A stretch of 64,000 nucleotides of DNA from positions 310,001-374,000 of the forward strand of contig NZ_JAJIRN010000007.1 in assembly GCF_025717515.1 (NCBI RefSeq), read 5' to 3'. This DNA is from Roseateles oligotrophus (GTDB taxonomy: Bacteria; Pseudomonadota; Gammaproteobacteria; Burkholderiales; Burkholderiaceae_C). Within the stretch, counting starts at the first letter, position 1, and each line of letters starts with the position of its first letter. Made by a program: the position numbers and the translations under genes. Shown here one piece after another: positions 11,567-20,557 of this stretch. The notes beneath the pieces were generated by a model that saw only the letters and a program-made list of their open reading frames with translations, was not told where the DNA came from and ran no database searches.

Positions 11567-12604
11567 TCAGGCCAAACAGCCTTCCATACCCTGAAGCAAA
11601 ATTTCCTTGGGCAGATCAATGCCGATGAAAACCATTTTGCTCGCCTTTTTCTCTCCTGGCATCCATTTCGGACCCAGGTCGGAGCCCATTAACTGGTGGA
11701 CTCCCTGGAAAATTACACGTTTATCGGTGCCTTTCATATAAAGCACACCTTTATAGCGCAGCATCTTCGGGCCGTAGACCTGCACGATGGCGCCCAAAAA
11801 ATCTTCCAGCTTGGCCGGGTTGAAGGGCTTGTCCGACTTGAAGACAAAGGACTTCACATCATCGTCGTGGACATGGTGGTGCGGGTGATCGCAATGCTCC
11901 CCATGCTCATGGTCGTGGTCATGGGGCGCTTCGATGGTCAAGAAGTCCGGGTCGATCTCCAGCTTGGCATTCAGATTGAAGCCGCGCAGATCGAACACCT
12001 TGGACAGCGCCACCTCGCCGAAATGAGCCTGCTGCTGCGGCGCACGCGGGTTCATATGCTTGATCCGGTGCGACAGCGCCGCGACGGCCTCGGGTTGGGC
12101 CAAGTCGGCCTTGCTGATGAAGATTTGGTCAGCGAAACCGATCTGACGGCGCGCCTCCTGGCGGGTATTGAGTTGCTCTTCGGCATGAACCGCGTCGACC
12201 AGGGTCAAGATTGAGTCCAGCAGATAGCTCTCGGCGATCTCGTCGTCCATGAAGAAGGTCTGCGCCACCGGGCCGGGGTCGGCCAGACCGGTAGTCTCAA
12301 TCACGACGCGGTCAAATTTCAAATCACCCTTGCGACGCTTGGCGGCCAGGTCCGACAGCGTGGTGCGCAAATCCTCGCGAATCGTGCAGCACACGCAGCC
12401 GTTATTCATTTGAATGATTTGCTCTTCGGTATCGGCGACGAGGATCTCGGTGTCGATATCTTCTTCACCGAATTCATTCTCGATCACGGCAATCTTCTGC
12501 CCATGGGCCTCGGTCAAGATGCGCTTGAGCAAGGTGGTTTTGCCGGAGCCTAAGAAGCCCGTCAAGATGGTGACGGGGATGAGACCTTTTTGTGGGTTTG
12601 ACAT
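11567..12604 (-). CDS. COG0523 (CobW/G3E-family) GTPase, probable metal chaperone
   Basis: A 345-residue G3E P-loop GTPase. Walker A GFLGSGKTT is at residues 16-24, followed by the metal-site motif CVCC (C70, C72, C73), ETTGLADP and the guanine-specificity segment SKAD. A His/Asp/Glu-rich metal-binding stretch lies at about residues 228-249, before the C-terminal CobW_C domain. These features mark the ZNG1/YeiR/YjiA type that delivers zinc or a related metal; the exact metal and client are unknown. It lies 159 bases upstream of dksA on the same strand. Known COG0523 genes are sometimes linked to zinc-independent DksA paralogues, which makes this neighbour notable. I found no Zur-type palindrome in the divergent region before corC. 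Confidence 0.9.
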   Translation of the reverse strand: MSNPQKGLIPVTILTGFLGSGKTTLLKRILTEAHGQKIAVIENEFGEEDIDTEILVADTEEQIIQMNNGCVCCTIREDLRTTLSDLAAKRRKGDLKFDRVVIETTGLADPGPVAQTFFMDDEIAESYLLDSILTLVDAVHAEEQLNTRQEARRQIGFADQIFISKADLAQPEAVAALSHRIKHMNPRAPQQQAHFGEVALSKVFDLRGFNLNAKLEIDPDFLTIEAPHDHDHEHGEHCDHPHHHVHDDDVKSFVFKSDKPFNPAKLEDFLGAIVQVYGPKMLRYKGVLYMKGTDKRVIFQGVHQLMGSDLGPKWMPGEKKASKMVFIGIDLPKEILLQGMEGCLA

Positions 12605-12691
12605 GATGAGCAGGCTTGGGAGCGAGTAAGGCGCTAAAAGAAATCTAGCCCGCAACATGGGGGCGGGTGACTGTCCTGCAAGAGGGCGGTC

Positions 12692-13630
12692 ATGTCAATC
12701 GGTTATTCTGTGCCCCTGTGCAACTACGACACGCCCGTCCCAGTGTCTGACCCCAATCCTATTAAGCCCTCTCACCGAGGGGGCCAAAAACAAACCGCGC
12801 ATCCGCGTGGCCATGCGCGCAATCTGTTCGAGCGCATGTTCGAGTTTCTTCATCCCGGGCCGGATTCCAAGTCCGAGTTGATGGAGACCTTGGCCGACGC
12901 CGAACAGCGGGAGCTGATCGAGCCGGAGTCGCTGCAAATGCTCGAAGGCGTGTTGCGCATGGCCGAGCTGAGTGCCGGTGACGCGATGGTCGCCGCGCCG
13001 CGCATGGACCTGCTGGACATCGACGCACCCTACGAAGAACTGCTGGCCAGCGTGATCGACGCCGGCCATTCGCGCTTCCCGGTGTTTGATGGTCAGCGCG
13101 ACAACATCATCGGCATCTTGCTGGCCAAGGATTTATTGAAAATCCAGCGCGCCCCCGAATTGAACCTGCGTGCGCTGTTGCGTCCGGCCAGCTTTGTGCC
13201 CGAGAGCAAGGGCTTGAATGAGCTGCTGCGTGATTTCCGCTCGAACCGCAACCACCTGGCCATCGTCGTCGATGAATTCGGCAACAACGCCGGCTTGATC
13301 ACGATCGAGGATGTGCTGGAAGAAATCGTCGGCGAAATCGAAGATGAATTCGATGACAAGGACGGTGAATCCAGCATCTACACCCTGGCCGATGGCAGCC
13401 AGCGCGTGGCCGGCGACACCACGATCGCCGCGGTCAATCAGTCGTTCGAGACGGATTTTTCCGAAGAAGACTTTGACACTATCGGCGGCCTGATCGCCCA
13501 GCATCATGGCCATGTGCCAAGGCGCGGCGAGGTGGTCGAGGTCGGCGGCCTGCGCTTTTCGGTGATGCTGACGCGTGGCGGCTCGGTGCGCTGGTTCAAG
13601 GTAACCCGCGCCGCCAAGCCCTCTGCTTGA
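12692..13630 (+). CDS. corC: CorC/HlyC-family CBS-domain protein (YbeX-like)
   Basis: A 312-residue cytoplasmic protein with two CBS domains (roughly residues 90-215, including MVAAPRMDLLDID and HLAIVVDEFGNNAGLITIEDVLEEIVGEIEDEFD) and a C-terminal CorC_HlyC domain (TIGGLIAQHHGHVPRRGEVVEVGGLRF). Family members are linked to Mg2+/Co2+ efflux and to ribosome homeostasis next to ybeY/lnt. No transmembrane domain precedes the CBS pair. The ATG at 12692 has a purine-rich AGAGGG upstream; a GTG at 12743 giving (V)SDPNPIKPSHRG is an alternative. The stop TGA shares its last base with the ATG of lnt, so the two are translationally coupled. Confidence 0.9.
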   Translation: MSIGYSVPLCNYDTPVPVSDPNPIKPSHRGGQKQTAHPRGHARNLFERMFEFLHPGPDSKSELMETLADAEQRELIEPESLQMLEGVLRMAELSAGDAMVAAPRMDLLDIDAPYEELLASVIDAGHSRFPVFDGQRDNIIGILLAKDLLKIQRAPELNLRALLRPASFVPESKGLNELLRDFRSNRNHLAIVVDEFGNNAGLITIEDVLEEIVGEIEDEFDDKDGESSIYTLADGSQRVAGDTTIAAVNQSFETDFSEEDFDTIGGLIAQHHGHVPRRGEVVEVGGLRFSVMLTRGGSVRWFKVTRAAKPSA

Positions 13631-15099
13631 TGCGTCTTCGATTTGCCGCTCCGCTGGTCTTGCTGGCCGGCGTGATCCACACCGCGGCATTTGCCCCGCT
13701 TGAGGCTTGGTATCTGCAGATTTTTGCGCTGGCATTGTTGGCGAGGCTGACTTGGTCCGCCACGCCGCGCCAAGCAGCCTTGCTGGGCGGCCTGTTTGGC
13801 CTGGCGTGGATGAGTTCTGGCTTTTGGTGGATCCACGTCAGCCTGCACCAGTTCGGCCATCTGCCTTGGCCGCTTGCGGCCATCGCCGTGCTCTTGCTGG
13901 CGGCCTTTTTGAGCTGCTACTACGCCGGCGCGATGGCCTTGGCGGCGCGCTTGACGGCGCCCGATGCCAAGCCGTTTTGGCGCATGGCGGTTTGGTCGGC
14001 TTGCTGGCTGCTGGCCGAGCTGGGCCGGGCGACGCTGCTGACCGGCTTCCCCTGGATCGCGGCCGGCTATGCCCATACGGTGGGGCCGCTGGCCGCTTGG
14101 GCCCCTTGGATCGGTGTTTACGGCATCAGCGCGCTGGCAGCGGCCATCGCCTTGGCGCTGGCGGGCTTGAGCCTGGGTAGCTGGCGCCCAGCCGCGGCGA
14201 TGCTGGCGCTGCTGGGTTTGGGCAGCTTGCTGCCGCAAGACTTCAGCCGCAGCACGGGGGTCTTGCGGGTCAGCTTGCTGCAACCCAATGTGGCGCAGGA
14301 TCAAAAATTCGACCGCGATTTGATGGATGCCAATCTGGAACGCCTGGCGCTGCAGATCGAGGCCGCGCGTGGCCAGGTCGTCGTCACGCCGGAGTCGGTG
14401 GTGCCGCTGCCGTTGGACTATCTGGACGCGGTCTTCCTCCAGCGCATGGAGCGGGTGGCACAGCAGCGGCCAATTCTGCTGGGCAGTTTTCTGGGCGACG
14501 AGCGGCGCGGCTATGTCAATTCGCTGGTCGGCTTTGGTGGCCCCCAGGCTTACGACTACGGCAAGCGCCATTTGCTGCCTTTTGGCGAGTTCATACCGCC
14601 CGGTTTCCATTGGTTTGTCAGCGCCTTGCGTATCCCCCTGGATGACCAGGCACGCGGCCAGCATCAGCGCAGCTTTGATGTGGCGGGCCAGCGTTTGCGT
14701 CCCCTTATTTGCTATGAAGATCTGTTCGGCGAGGACTTTGTCGGCAGCGTGGTGGGTGAGCAGGCCGCCACCCTGTTGGTCAACGTCAGCAACCTGGCCT
14801 GGTTCGGGACCTTGATGGTGCAAGACCAGCATTTGCAGTTCTCGCAGATGCGCGCTTTGGAGTTTCAGCGCCCGGTGATTCGGGCCACCAATACCGGCGC
14901 GACGGCCGTGGTCAACCACCGTGGTCTTGTCACGGCAAGGCTGGCTCCGGCCGTCGCCGGCCTGCTGGAGGCGGAGGTCGAGGGGCGCAGCGGCAGCACG
15001 CCCTATGCGCGCTGGCTGCAGGCGTTTGGGCAATGGCCGTTGTGGCTTGCGGTGACGCTCGTGCTGGGTTTGGCGTGGTGGCGTCGCCGCGCCTCGTAG
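13630..15099 (+). CDS. lnt: Apolipoprotein N-acyltransferase
   Basis: A 489-residue inner-membrane enzyme that adds the third acyl chain to the N-terminal Cys of lipoproteins. The N-terminal half contains about six hydrophobic helices; the C-terminal nitrilase-like domain carries the catalytic Glu in [11 protein letters not shown], the Lys in [14 protein letters not shown] and the nucleophile Cys in [10 protein letters not shown] final membrane helix near the C-terminus is followed by WWRRRAS. ATG 13630 overlaps the corC stop; an in-frame TTG one codon earlier is unnecessary. The corC-lnt-glyQS order is characteristic of betaproteobacteria. Confidence 0.96.
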   Translation: MRLRFAAPLVLLAGVIHTAAFAPLEAWYLQIFALALLARLTWSATPRQAALLGGLFGLAWMSSGFWWIHVSLHQFGHLPWPLAAIAVLLLAAFLSCYYAGAMALAARLTAPDAKPFWRMAVWSACWLLAELGRATLLTGFPWIAAGYAHTVGPLAAWAPWIGVYGISALAAAIALALAGLSLGSWRPAAAMLALLGLGSLLPQDFSRSTGVLRVSLLQPNVAQDQKFDRDLMDANLERLALQIEAARGQVVVTPESVVPLPLDYLDAVFLQRMERVAQQRPILLGSFLGDERRGYVNSLVGFGGPQAYDYGKRHLLPFGEFIPPGFHWFVSALRIPLDDQARGQHQRSFDVAGQRLRPLICYEDLFGEDFVGSVVGEQAATLLVNVSNLAWFGTLMVQDQHLQFSQMRALEFQRPVIRATNTGATAVVNHRGLVTARLAPAVAGLLEAEVEGRSGSTPYARWLQAFGQWPLWLAVTLVLGLAWWRRRAS

Positions 15100-15163
15100 A
15101 ATCGGGCGCAATATCCGCTCATCTTGGGCGGTTTTCCTCAATCACTGGCAAACATCTATTCAC

Positions 15164-16087
15164 ATGCTGAGCTTCCAGCAAATCATTTTGACCCTGCAGG
15201 ACTATTGGTCCAAGCAGGGCTGCGCTCTTTTGCAACCCTTCGACATGGAGGTCGGCGCCGGCACCAGCCACACCGCGACCTTTCTGCGCGCGATCGGCCC
15301 CGAGCCCTGGAAGGCCGCCTATGTGCAGCCCAGCCGCAGGCCCAAGGACGGCCGCTACGGCGAAAACCCGAACCGCCTCCAGCATTACTACCAGTACCAG
15401 GTCGTGCTCAAGCCGGCCCCGGCCAATATCCTGGAGCTTTATCTCGGCTCGCTGGAGGCACTCGGCTTCGATCTGAAAAAGAACGATGTGCGCTTCGTTG
15501 AGGACGATTGGGAAAACCCGACCCTGGGTTGCTGGGGCCTGGGCTGGGAGGTTTGGCTCAACGGCATGGAGGTGACGCAGTTCACCTACTTCCAGCAGGT
15601 TGGCGGCATCGACTGCAAACCGATCACCGGCGAGATCACCTATGGGCTGGAGCGACTGGCGATGTATTTGCAGGGCGTCGAATCGGTCTATGACCTGGAA
15701 TACACCCCCGGATTGAAATACGGCGATGTGTTCCATCAGAACGAGGTCGAGCAATCGACCTATAACTTCGAGCACAGTGACGTCGAGTTCCTTCTGACCG
15801 CATTTGCGGCGCATGAGAAGCAATCCAAGCATCTGATGGAGCAGCAACTGGCGCTGCCCGCCTATGAGCAGTTGCTCAAGGCCGGCCACAGCTTCAACCT
15901 GCTGGACGCACGCGGCGCGATCAGCGTGACCGAGCGCGCCGCCTATATCGGCCGCATCCGCAATCTGGCCCGTGCGGTGGCGCAAGGTTATCTGGACAGC
16001 CGTGCGCGGCTGGGCTTCCCGATGGCGCCCAAGGCCTGGAGTGATGAAGTCCTGGCCCAGATCGAAAAGAAAGCAAAGGCTGCCTGA
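15164..16087 (+). CDS. glyQ: Glycyl-tRNA synthetase alpha subunit
   Basis: A 307-residue class II aminoacyl-tRNA synthetase subunit carrying the catalytic core of the alpha2-beta2 glycine enzyme. The N-terminus [20 protein letters not shown] and the signatures [61 protein letters not shown] and [14 protein letters not shown] are all standard. It starts 64 bases after lnt and ends three bases before glyS. The length is typical. Confidence 0.98.
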   Translation: MLSFQQIILTLQDYWSKQGCALLQPFDMEVGAGTSHTATFLRAIGPEPWKAAYVQPSRRPKDGRYGENPNRLQHYYQYQVVLKPAPANILELYLGSLEALGFDLKKNDVRFVEDDWENPTLGCWGLGWEVWLNGMEVTQFTYFQQVGGIDCKPITGEITYGLERLAMYLQGVESVYDLEYTPGLKYGDVFHQNEVEQSTYNFEHSDVEFLLTAFAAHEKQSKHLMEQQLALPAYEQLLKAGHSFNLLDARGAISVTERAAYIGRIRNLARAVAQGYLDSRARLGFPMAPKAWSDEVLAQIEKKAKAA

Positions 16088-16090
16088 ACC

Positions 16091-18196
16091 ATGAGCGCCA
16101 ATAAGAATTTATTGATTGAATTGTTCGTCGAAGAGTTGCCGCCCAAGGCACTCAAGAAGCTCGGCGAGTCTTTTGCCGGCGCGCTGCTGGAGAGTCTCAA
16201 GGCGCAAGGCCTGGTAGGGGCTGCGGCGGTGTCCACCGCGATCGCCACGCCCCGCCGTCTCGGCCTGCATCTGACCGATGTTTTGCACAAGGCGGCCGAC
16301 CGGACTGTGCAGCAAAAGCTGATGCCGGTGGCGGTAGCGCTGACGGCGGACGGCCAAGCGACGCCCGCCTTGCTGAAGAAGCTGGCCAGCGTCGGCGCCG
16401 ATGCGTCCTTGTTGCCGGAATTGAAGCGGGCGCCCGATGGCAAGTCCGAAGCGCTGTTCCTGGATTTGCTGGTGCCTGGGGCTGCCTTGGCCGAGGGTTT
16501 GCAAAAAGCGCTCGATGAGGCGCTGGCCAAGTTGCCTATCCCGAAGGTGATGACTTATCAACTCAGCGATGGCTGGACCGATGTGAAGTTTGTGCGCCCG
16601 GCGCATGGCATCGTCGCCTTGCATGGCGCGGATCAGGTGGCGGTCAAGGCCTTGGGCCTGAGTTCGGGCCGCAGCACGCGCGGCCACCGCTTCGAGTCGC
16701 TGGCCGAGATTTTGACGATAGAGAGCGCCGATAGCTACGCCGACCAGATGCGCGAGCAGGGCGCGGTGATCGCCGGTTTTGCCGAGCGCCGTGCCGAAAT
16801 CGAGCGCCAACTGAATGCCGCAGCCGCCAAGGAAGGGCTGAAGCCGATTGCCGACGAGGCCTTGCTGGACGAGGTCACCGGCCTGGTCGAGCGCCCGAAT
16901 GTGCTGAGCTGCCAGTTCGAGCAAGAGTTCCTGGCGGTGCCGCAGGAATGTCTGATTCTGACGATGAAGGCCAACCAGAAATACTTCCCGCTGCTCGATG
17001 CCGCCGAAAAGCTAACCAACAAGTTCCTGGTCGTCAGCGCGATCAGCCCGGCCGACGCCGGCGCGGTGATTCAAGGCAATGAGCGGGTCGTGCGCCCGCG
17101 CTTGGCCGACGCCAAGTTCTTCTTCGACCAAGACCGCAAGAAGACGCTGGAATCCCGGGTGTCAGGTCTTGCCAAGGTCGTCTATCACGGCAAGCTGGGC
17201 AGCCAGGGCGACCGGGTCGAGCGCGTGCGCGCGATTGCGCGCGCCATTGCCGAACAGTTGGGTGGTGGCGCCTTGACCGCGCAGGTCGATCAGGCCGCCC
17301 ATCTGGCCAAGTCCGATTTGCTGACCGATATGGTCGGCGAGTTCCCCGAGTTGCAAGGCATCATGGGCGGCTATTACGCCCGTCACGACGGCCTCAGCGA
17401 GGCGGTTGCCTGCGCGATCGAAGACCATTACAAGCCACGCTTTGCCGGCGACGAATTGCCGCGCAATGAGGTCGGTCTGGTGGTGGCGCTGGCCGACAAG
17501 CTGGAGACCCTGGTCGGCATGTTCGGCATCGGTCAATTGCCGACCGGCGACAAGGACCCGTTCGCGCTGCGCCGCCATGCCCTGGGTCTGGTGCGCATGT
17601 TGAGCGAGCGCGCCGGCACGCTGAGTCTGGACGCTTTGATCGCCGCTGCGGTGCCGGCCTTTGGCGCCCTGATCAAGGACCCTAGCGGGCCTTTGATCGA
17701 CTTCATCTTTGATCGCCTGTCCGGTTCCTTGCGCGAGCAGGGCTATAGCGCGCAAGAGGTCGACGCGGTGATGGCGCTGCGGCCGCAGCGCCTGGCCGAC
17801 GTGGCAGCGCGCTTGGGTGCGGTGCGTGCCTTTGCCGCCCTGGCCGAAGCCGAATCGCTGGCCGCTGCCAACAAGCGCATCGGCAATATTTTGAAGAAGA
17901 GCGAGCAGGCGGTGGAGGCGCGTGTCGACGCGGCGCTGCTGCACGAGCCGGCCGAGAAGGAATTGGCCGGCGCCTTGGCGCAGGTTCAGTCCTTGAGCGA
18001 TGCCTTCTTTCATAACGGCGAATATGCAGCCTCCTTGCGCGAGTTGGCGACGCTGCGGGCGCCGGTCGACGCCTTCTTCGATGGCGTGATGGTGAACGCC
18101 GAAGATCCGGCCCTGCGCGCCAACCGCCTGGGCCTGCTGAAGACCTTGCACGAGGCGATGAACCGGGTCGCCGATTTGTCACGCCTGGCCAGTTGA
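16091..18196 (+). CDS. glyS: Glycyl-tRNA synthetase beta subunit
   Basis: A 701-residue beta subunit that recognises tRNA-Gly and completes the heterotetrameric enzyme. Typical segments include LLIELFVEELPPKAL at the N-terminus, TPRRLGLHL, FVRPAHGIVALHGADQV, GHRFE, LTMKANQKYFPLLD, the HD-like region YYARHDGLSEAVACAIEDHYKPRFAGDELP, and a C-terminal anticodon-binding-like helical domain. It directly follows glyQ (three-base gap), so the two are co-translated. Confidence 0.98.
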   Translation: MSANKNLLIELFVEELPPKALKKLGESFAGALLESLKAQGLVGAAAVSTAIATPRRLGLHLTDVLHKAADRTVQQKLMPVAVALTADGQATPALLKKLASVGADASLLPELKRAPDGKSEALFLDLLVPGAALAEGLQKALDEALAKLPIPKVMTYQLSDGWTDVKFVRPAHGIVALHGADQVAVKALGLSSGRSTRGHRFESLAEILTIESADSYADQMREQGAVIAGFAERRAEIERQLNAAAAKEGLKPIADEALLDEVTGLVERPNVLSCQFEQEFLAVPQECLILTMKANQKYFPLLDAAEKLTNKFLVVSAISPADAGAVIQGNERVVRPRLADAKFFFDQDRKKTLESRVSGLAKVVYHGKLGSQGDRVERVRAIARAIAEQLGGGALTAQVDQAAHLAKSDLLTDMVGEFPELQGIMGGYYARHDGLSEAVACAIEDHYKPRFAGDELPRNEVGLVVALADKLETLVGMFGIGQLPTGDKDPFALRRHALGLVRMLSERAGTLSLDALIAAAVPAFGALIKDPSGPLIDFIFDRLSGSLREQGYSAQEVDAVMALRPQRLADVAARLGAVRAFAALAEAESLAAANKRIGNILKKSEQAVEARVDAALLHEPAEKELAGALAQVQSLSDAFFHNGEYAASLRELATLRAPVDAFFDGVMVNAEDPALRANRLGLLKTLHEAMNRVADLSRLAS

Positions 18197-18212
18197 AGCA
18201 CAAGGACGATTG

Positions 18213-18860
18213 ATGCGCGCCGATCACAGCCATACGATGAAGCTCGTCATCTTGGGACGAGATGGGACGCTCAATCAGTACCGCGACGACCATGTCAAAG
18301 TGGTCGAAGAGTTGACCCCTCTGCCCGGCGCGTTGGAAGCGGTGGCGCGCCTCAATCAGGCCGGCTGGCACACGGTGCTGGCAACCAATCAGCCCGGCAT
18401 CGGCCGCGGTCTGCTGGATATGGCCTCCTTGACCGCGATTCACATCCGTTTGAATCAAATGTTGGCGGAAAAAGGCGGCCGTTTGGATGCCGCCTTCTTC
18501 TGCCCGCACACGCCCGATGAGGGCTGCGATTGCCGCAAGCCCTTGCCGGGCATGTTGACGCAAATCGGTGAGCGCTTCGGCGTTGATCTCGCCAATGTGC
18601 ATATGGTCGGCGCCTCGCTGCGTGATTTGCAAACGGCGCAAGCGGCCGGCTGCATCCCGCATCTGGTACGCAGCGATAGGTTAGGTGAGCTCGATGATGA
18701 GCAGTTGGCGGCACTGTTGGCGCTGGTGCCCGGCGCCAAGCTGCATGCCAGTCTGAGCGCCTTTGCCGAAGGTTTGATTCAAGCCGAACGCCGCAACAAG
18801 GCCGAGGCCCGCGGCGAGACCCTTTTGCCCCCGAATACCGGTCCCGGAGACCTGACTTGA
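18213..18860 (+). CDS. gmhB: GmhB-like heptose-bisphosphate phosphatase, active-site residues altered
   Basis: A HAD-superfamily protein of 215 residues from ATG 18213, with AGGA ten bases upstream. GmhB removes the 7-phosphate from D-glycero-D-manno-heptose 1,7-bisphosphate in LPS core synthesis. The zinc loop is intact (CPHTPDEGCDCRKP). However, motif I, normally DxDGT with the first Asp as nucleophile, reads LGRDGTLN here, so the nucleophile position is Gly. The Mg-ligand motif normally VGD(S/K) reads VGASLRD, and the usual TNQSG is TNQPG. It is therefore either inactive or functionally divergent, or these are clade-wide substitutions. The C-terminus is longer than in E. coli. The neighbours glyS and plsC are the conventional ones. 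Confidence 0.8.
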   Translation: MRADHSHTMKLVILGRDGTLNQYRDDHVKVVEELTPLPGALEAVARLNQAGWHTVLATNQPGIGRGLLDMASLTAIHIRLNQMLAEKGGRLDAAFFCPHTPDEGCDCRKPLPGMLTQIGERFGVDLANVHMVGASLRDLQTAQAAGCIPHLVRSDRLGELDDEQLAALLALVPGAKLHASLSAFAEGLIQAERRNKAEARGETLLPPNTGPGDLT

Positions 18861-18865
18861 TGCCC
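18846..18865. repeat. 20-bp direct repeat, left copy
   Basis: GGAGACCTGACTTGATGCCC, identical to 18929-18948. It spans the gmhB stop and a now unused ATG (18860). The two copies bracket a 63-base hairpin repeat, as a target duplication would. Confidence 0.9.
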
Positions 18866-18936
18866 CCACACTCACAAATGTTCGCTGCCCCCCGAGGGGG
18901 AGTAGGTCTCCCTTGGGGCGGCCCGGCGGGAGACCT
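18866..18936 (+). repeat. GC-rich hairpin repeat, copy A (conserved loop, variable stem)
   Basis: The element starts CCACACTCAC and has a C6/G5 hairpin (GCCCCCC-GA-GGGGGAG, 18887-18902). A second hairpin follows: AGGTCTCCC (18904-18912), a 15-nt loop TTGGGGCGGCCCGGC (18913-18927) and GGGAGACCT (18928-18936). The same 15-nt loop occurs in copy B at 52980-52994, where the stem sequence is entirely different but still perfectly paired. Here the right arm is part of the 20-bp direct repeat. It is REP-like by structure; I cannot name the family. Confidence 0.8.
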
Positions 18937-18948
18937 GACTTGATGCCC
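18929..18948. repeat. 20-bp direct repeat, right copy
   Basis: Identical to 18846-18865; it contains the ATG (18943) used by plsC. Before the insertion, gmhB and plsC would have overlapped as TGATG. Confidence 0.9.
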
Positions 18949-19728
18949 ACTTTGTTTGCTGCCCTACGTTCCCTGCTGTTTGTGCTCTTTTTGATCATCA
19001 CCGTGATCCCTTGGGCGCTGGCGGTGTTGCTGATTTCAATTTTCGCCAAAGGTGATCGGGTCTATTGGGCCTGCGCAGCCTGGTTGCGTGTGGCGACCTA
19101 TGGGGCGCGCTATATCTGTGGCGTGCGTTGGCGTCTGCATGGCCTGGAGAATCTGCCGACCGAGGCCGATCGCAAATCTGCGGTGATTCTGTTGTCCAAA
19201 CATCAAAGCACCTGGGAGACCTTTGCCTACCCGGCGCTGATGTCGCATCCGCTCGCCTATGTGTTCAAACGCGAGTTGCTGTATGTGCCGTTTTTCGGCT
19301 GGGCGATGGCCCGCATGGACATGATCCATATCGACCGCAGCAAACGTACGCAGGCCTGGAACAAGGTTGCCGCGCAGGGCAAACGCCTGGCGGCGATGGG
19401 TAATTGGGTCATCATGTTCCCCGAAGGCACGCGCATCGCGCGCGGTCAAAAGGGCGACTACAAATCGGGCGGCAGCCGCTTGGCGATCGAAACCGGCGTG
19501 CCCATCGTGCCGATTGCGGCCACCTCGGCCCGCTGCTGGCCGCGCAAGAGTTTCATGCTGCGACCCGGCGTGGTCGACATCTCCTTCGGCAAACCGATTG
19601 CTTCGGTGGGGCGCGAGCCGGTCGAGTTGATGCGTGAGGTCGAAGGCTGGATCGAGGCGGAAATGCGCCGGCTTGACCCCGAGGCCTATGTCGGCTCGGC
19701 CCAAACTGTTAGCGCTGCCCGCGCCTGA
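18943..19728 (+). CDS. plsC: 1-acyl-sn-glycerol-3-phosphate acyltransferase family protein
   Basis: A 261-residue membrane acyltransferase that probably makes phosphatidate from lysophosphatidate. The N-terminal hydrophobic segment (about residues 4-35) anchors it. The acyltransferase motif reads SKHQSTWETF, an H-x4-E version of the usual H-x4-D, and motif III is MFPEGTRIARGQKGDYKSGG; VPIVPIAATSARCWPRKSF follows. ATG 18943 was chosen because it reproduces the TGATG-type junction found before the hairpin repeat; the ten upstream in-frame residues are repeat-derived. It is part of the housekeeping string and ygjP begins 17 bases later. Confidence 0.9.
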   Translation: MPTLFAALRSLLFVLFLIITVIPWALAVLLISIFAKGDRVYWACAAWLRVATYGARYICGVRWRLHGLENLPTEADRKSAVILLSKHQSTWETFAYPALMSHPLAYVFKRELLYVPFFGWAMARMDMIHIDRSKRTQAWNKVAAQGKRLAAMGNWVIMFPEGTRIARGQKGDYKSGGSRLAIETGVPIVPIAATSARCWPRKSFMLRPGVVDISFGKPIASVGREPVELMREVEGWIEAEMRRLDPEAYVGSAQTVSAARA

Positions 19729-19744
19729 GCTGTTTTCCTGAAAC

Positions 19745-20557
19745 ATGCTGAAGCGCCTCGCCCAGCTCTTGCAAGATCCTCAGCTATCGCTGTTCGGCGC
19801 TGAGCCGGCCGCGCCGGCCCCGGCCCCGAACCCTGCCGGAGCTGGGCCGCAGCGCGAGTTGCACCTGGGCGAGCACCGGGTCGCTTACGAGTTACGGCGA
19901 GCGCGCCGACGCAGCATCGGCTTTGTCGTCGGCAGCGAAGGCTTGAGGGTCAGCGCGCCACGCTGGTTGCCGCAGGCCGACATTGAGCGCGCCTTGTTGC
20001 AAAAATCGGATTGGATTCTGCGCAAGTTGGTCGAGCAAGGCGAGCGGGCCCGCCGGGTCGAAGCGGCCCGGATCGAATGGCGTGACGGCGGCAGCTTGAA
20101 CTTTCTGGGACGGCTGATCTGGCTGCGTCTTGATCCATTGGCGACGGGCGTTCGATTGGATCAGTCCGGAACCATGCTGAGTCTGGGCTTGCCCCTGACA
20201 GTTTCAGAGGATCAAGTCAGGGATGCCGCACAGGCTTGGCTCAAGCGTCGGGCCAGGGCGGTGTTCGAGCCCCGTTGCCAATACTTTGCCGCCGCGCTGG
20301 GGGTGGAGATGACGCAACTGCGCCTGAGTTCGGCTCAGACCCGTTGGGGCAGTGCCAGCGCGGACGGCACGATCCGCCTGAATTGGCGTCTGATCCATTT
20401 CGAGCCCGACATCATTGACTATGTAGTCGCGCATGAGTTGGCGCATCTGCGCGAAATGAACCACAGCGCGCGCTTCTGGGCGGTGGTGGCTTCGGTATTG
20501 CCCGACTATGAACAGGCGCGCAAGCGGCTGCGAGAAGAATCAATCGTCGCCGAGTAA
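19745..20557 (+). CDS. YgjP-like zinc metallopeptidase domain protein (DUF45)
   Basis: A 270-residue protein with the M48-like YgjP domain. The zinc site VVAHELAHLREMNHSARFW (HExxH with a third ligand His six residues on) lies near residue 230, preceded by the family's TRWGSASADGTIRLNWRLI. A Pro/Ala-rich stretch at residues 20-40 is probably flexible. No signal peptide or membrane segment is seen, so it is likely cytoplasmic. The substrate is unknown for the family. It ends the corC-to-ygjP string and is followed by a long untranslated stretch ending in a strong terminator. Confidence 0.85.
   Translation: MLKRLAQLLQDPQLSLFGAEPAAPAPAPNPAGAGPQRELHLGEHRVAYELRRARRRSIGFVVGSEGLRVSAPRWLPQADIERALLQKSDWILRKLVEQGERARRVEAARIEWRDGGSLNFLGRLIWLRLDPLATGVRLDQSGTMLSLGLPLTVSEDQVRDAAQAWLKRRARAVFEPRCQYFAAALGVEMTQLRLSSAQTRWGSASADGTIRLNWRLIHFEPDIIDYVVAHELAHLREMNHSARFWAVVASVLPDYEQARKRLREESIVAE

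Noticed and set aside
12605-12691. Possible Zur site before the COG0523 GTPase
   Set aside because: No AT-rich TGTTATA-type palindrome is present in the divergent region.
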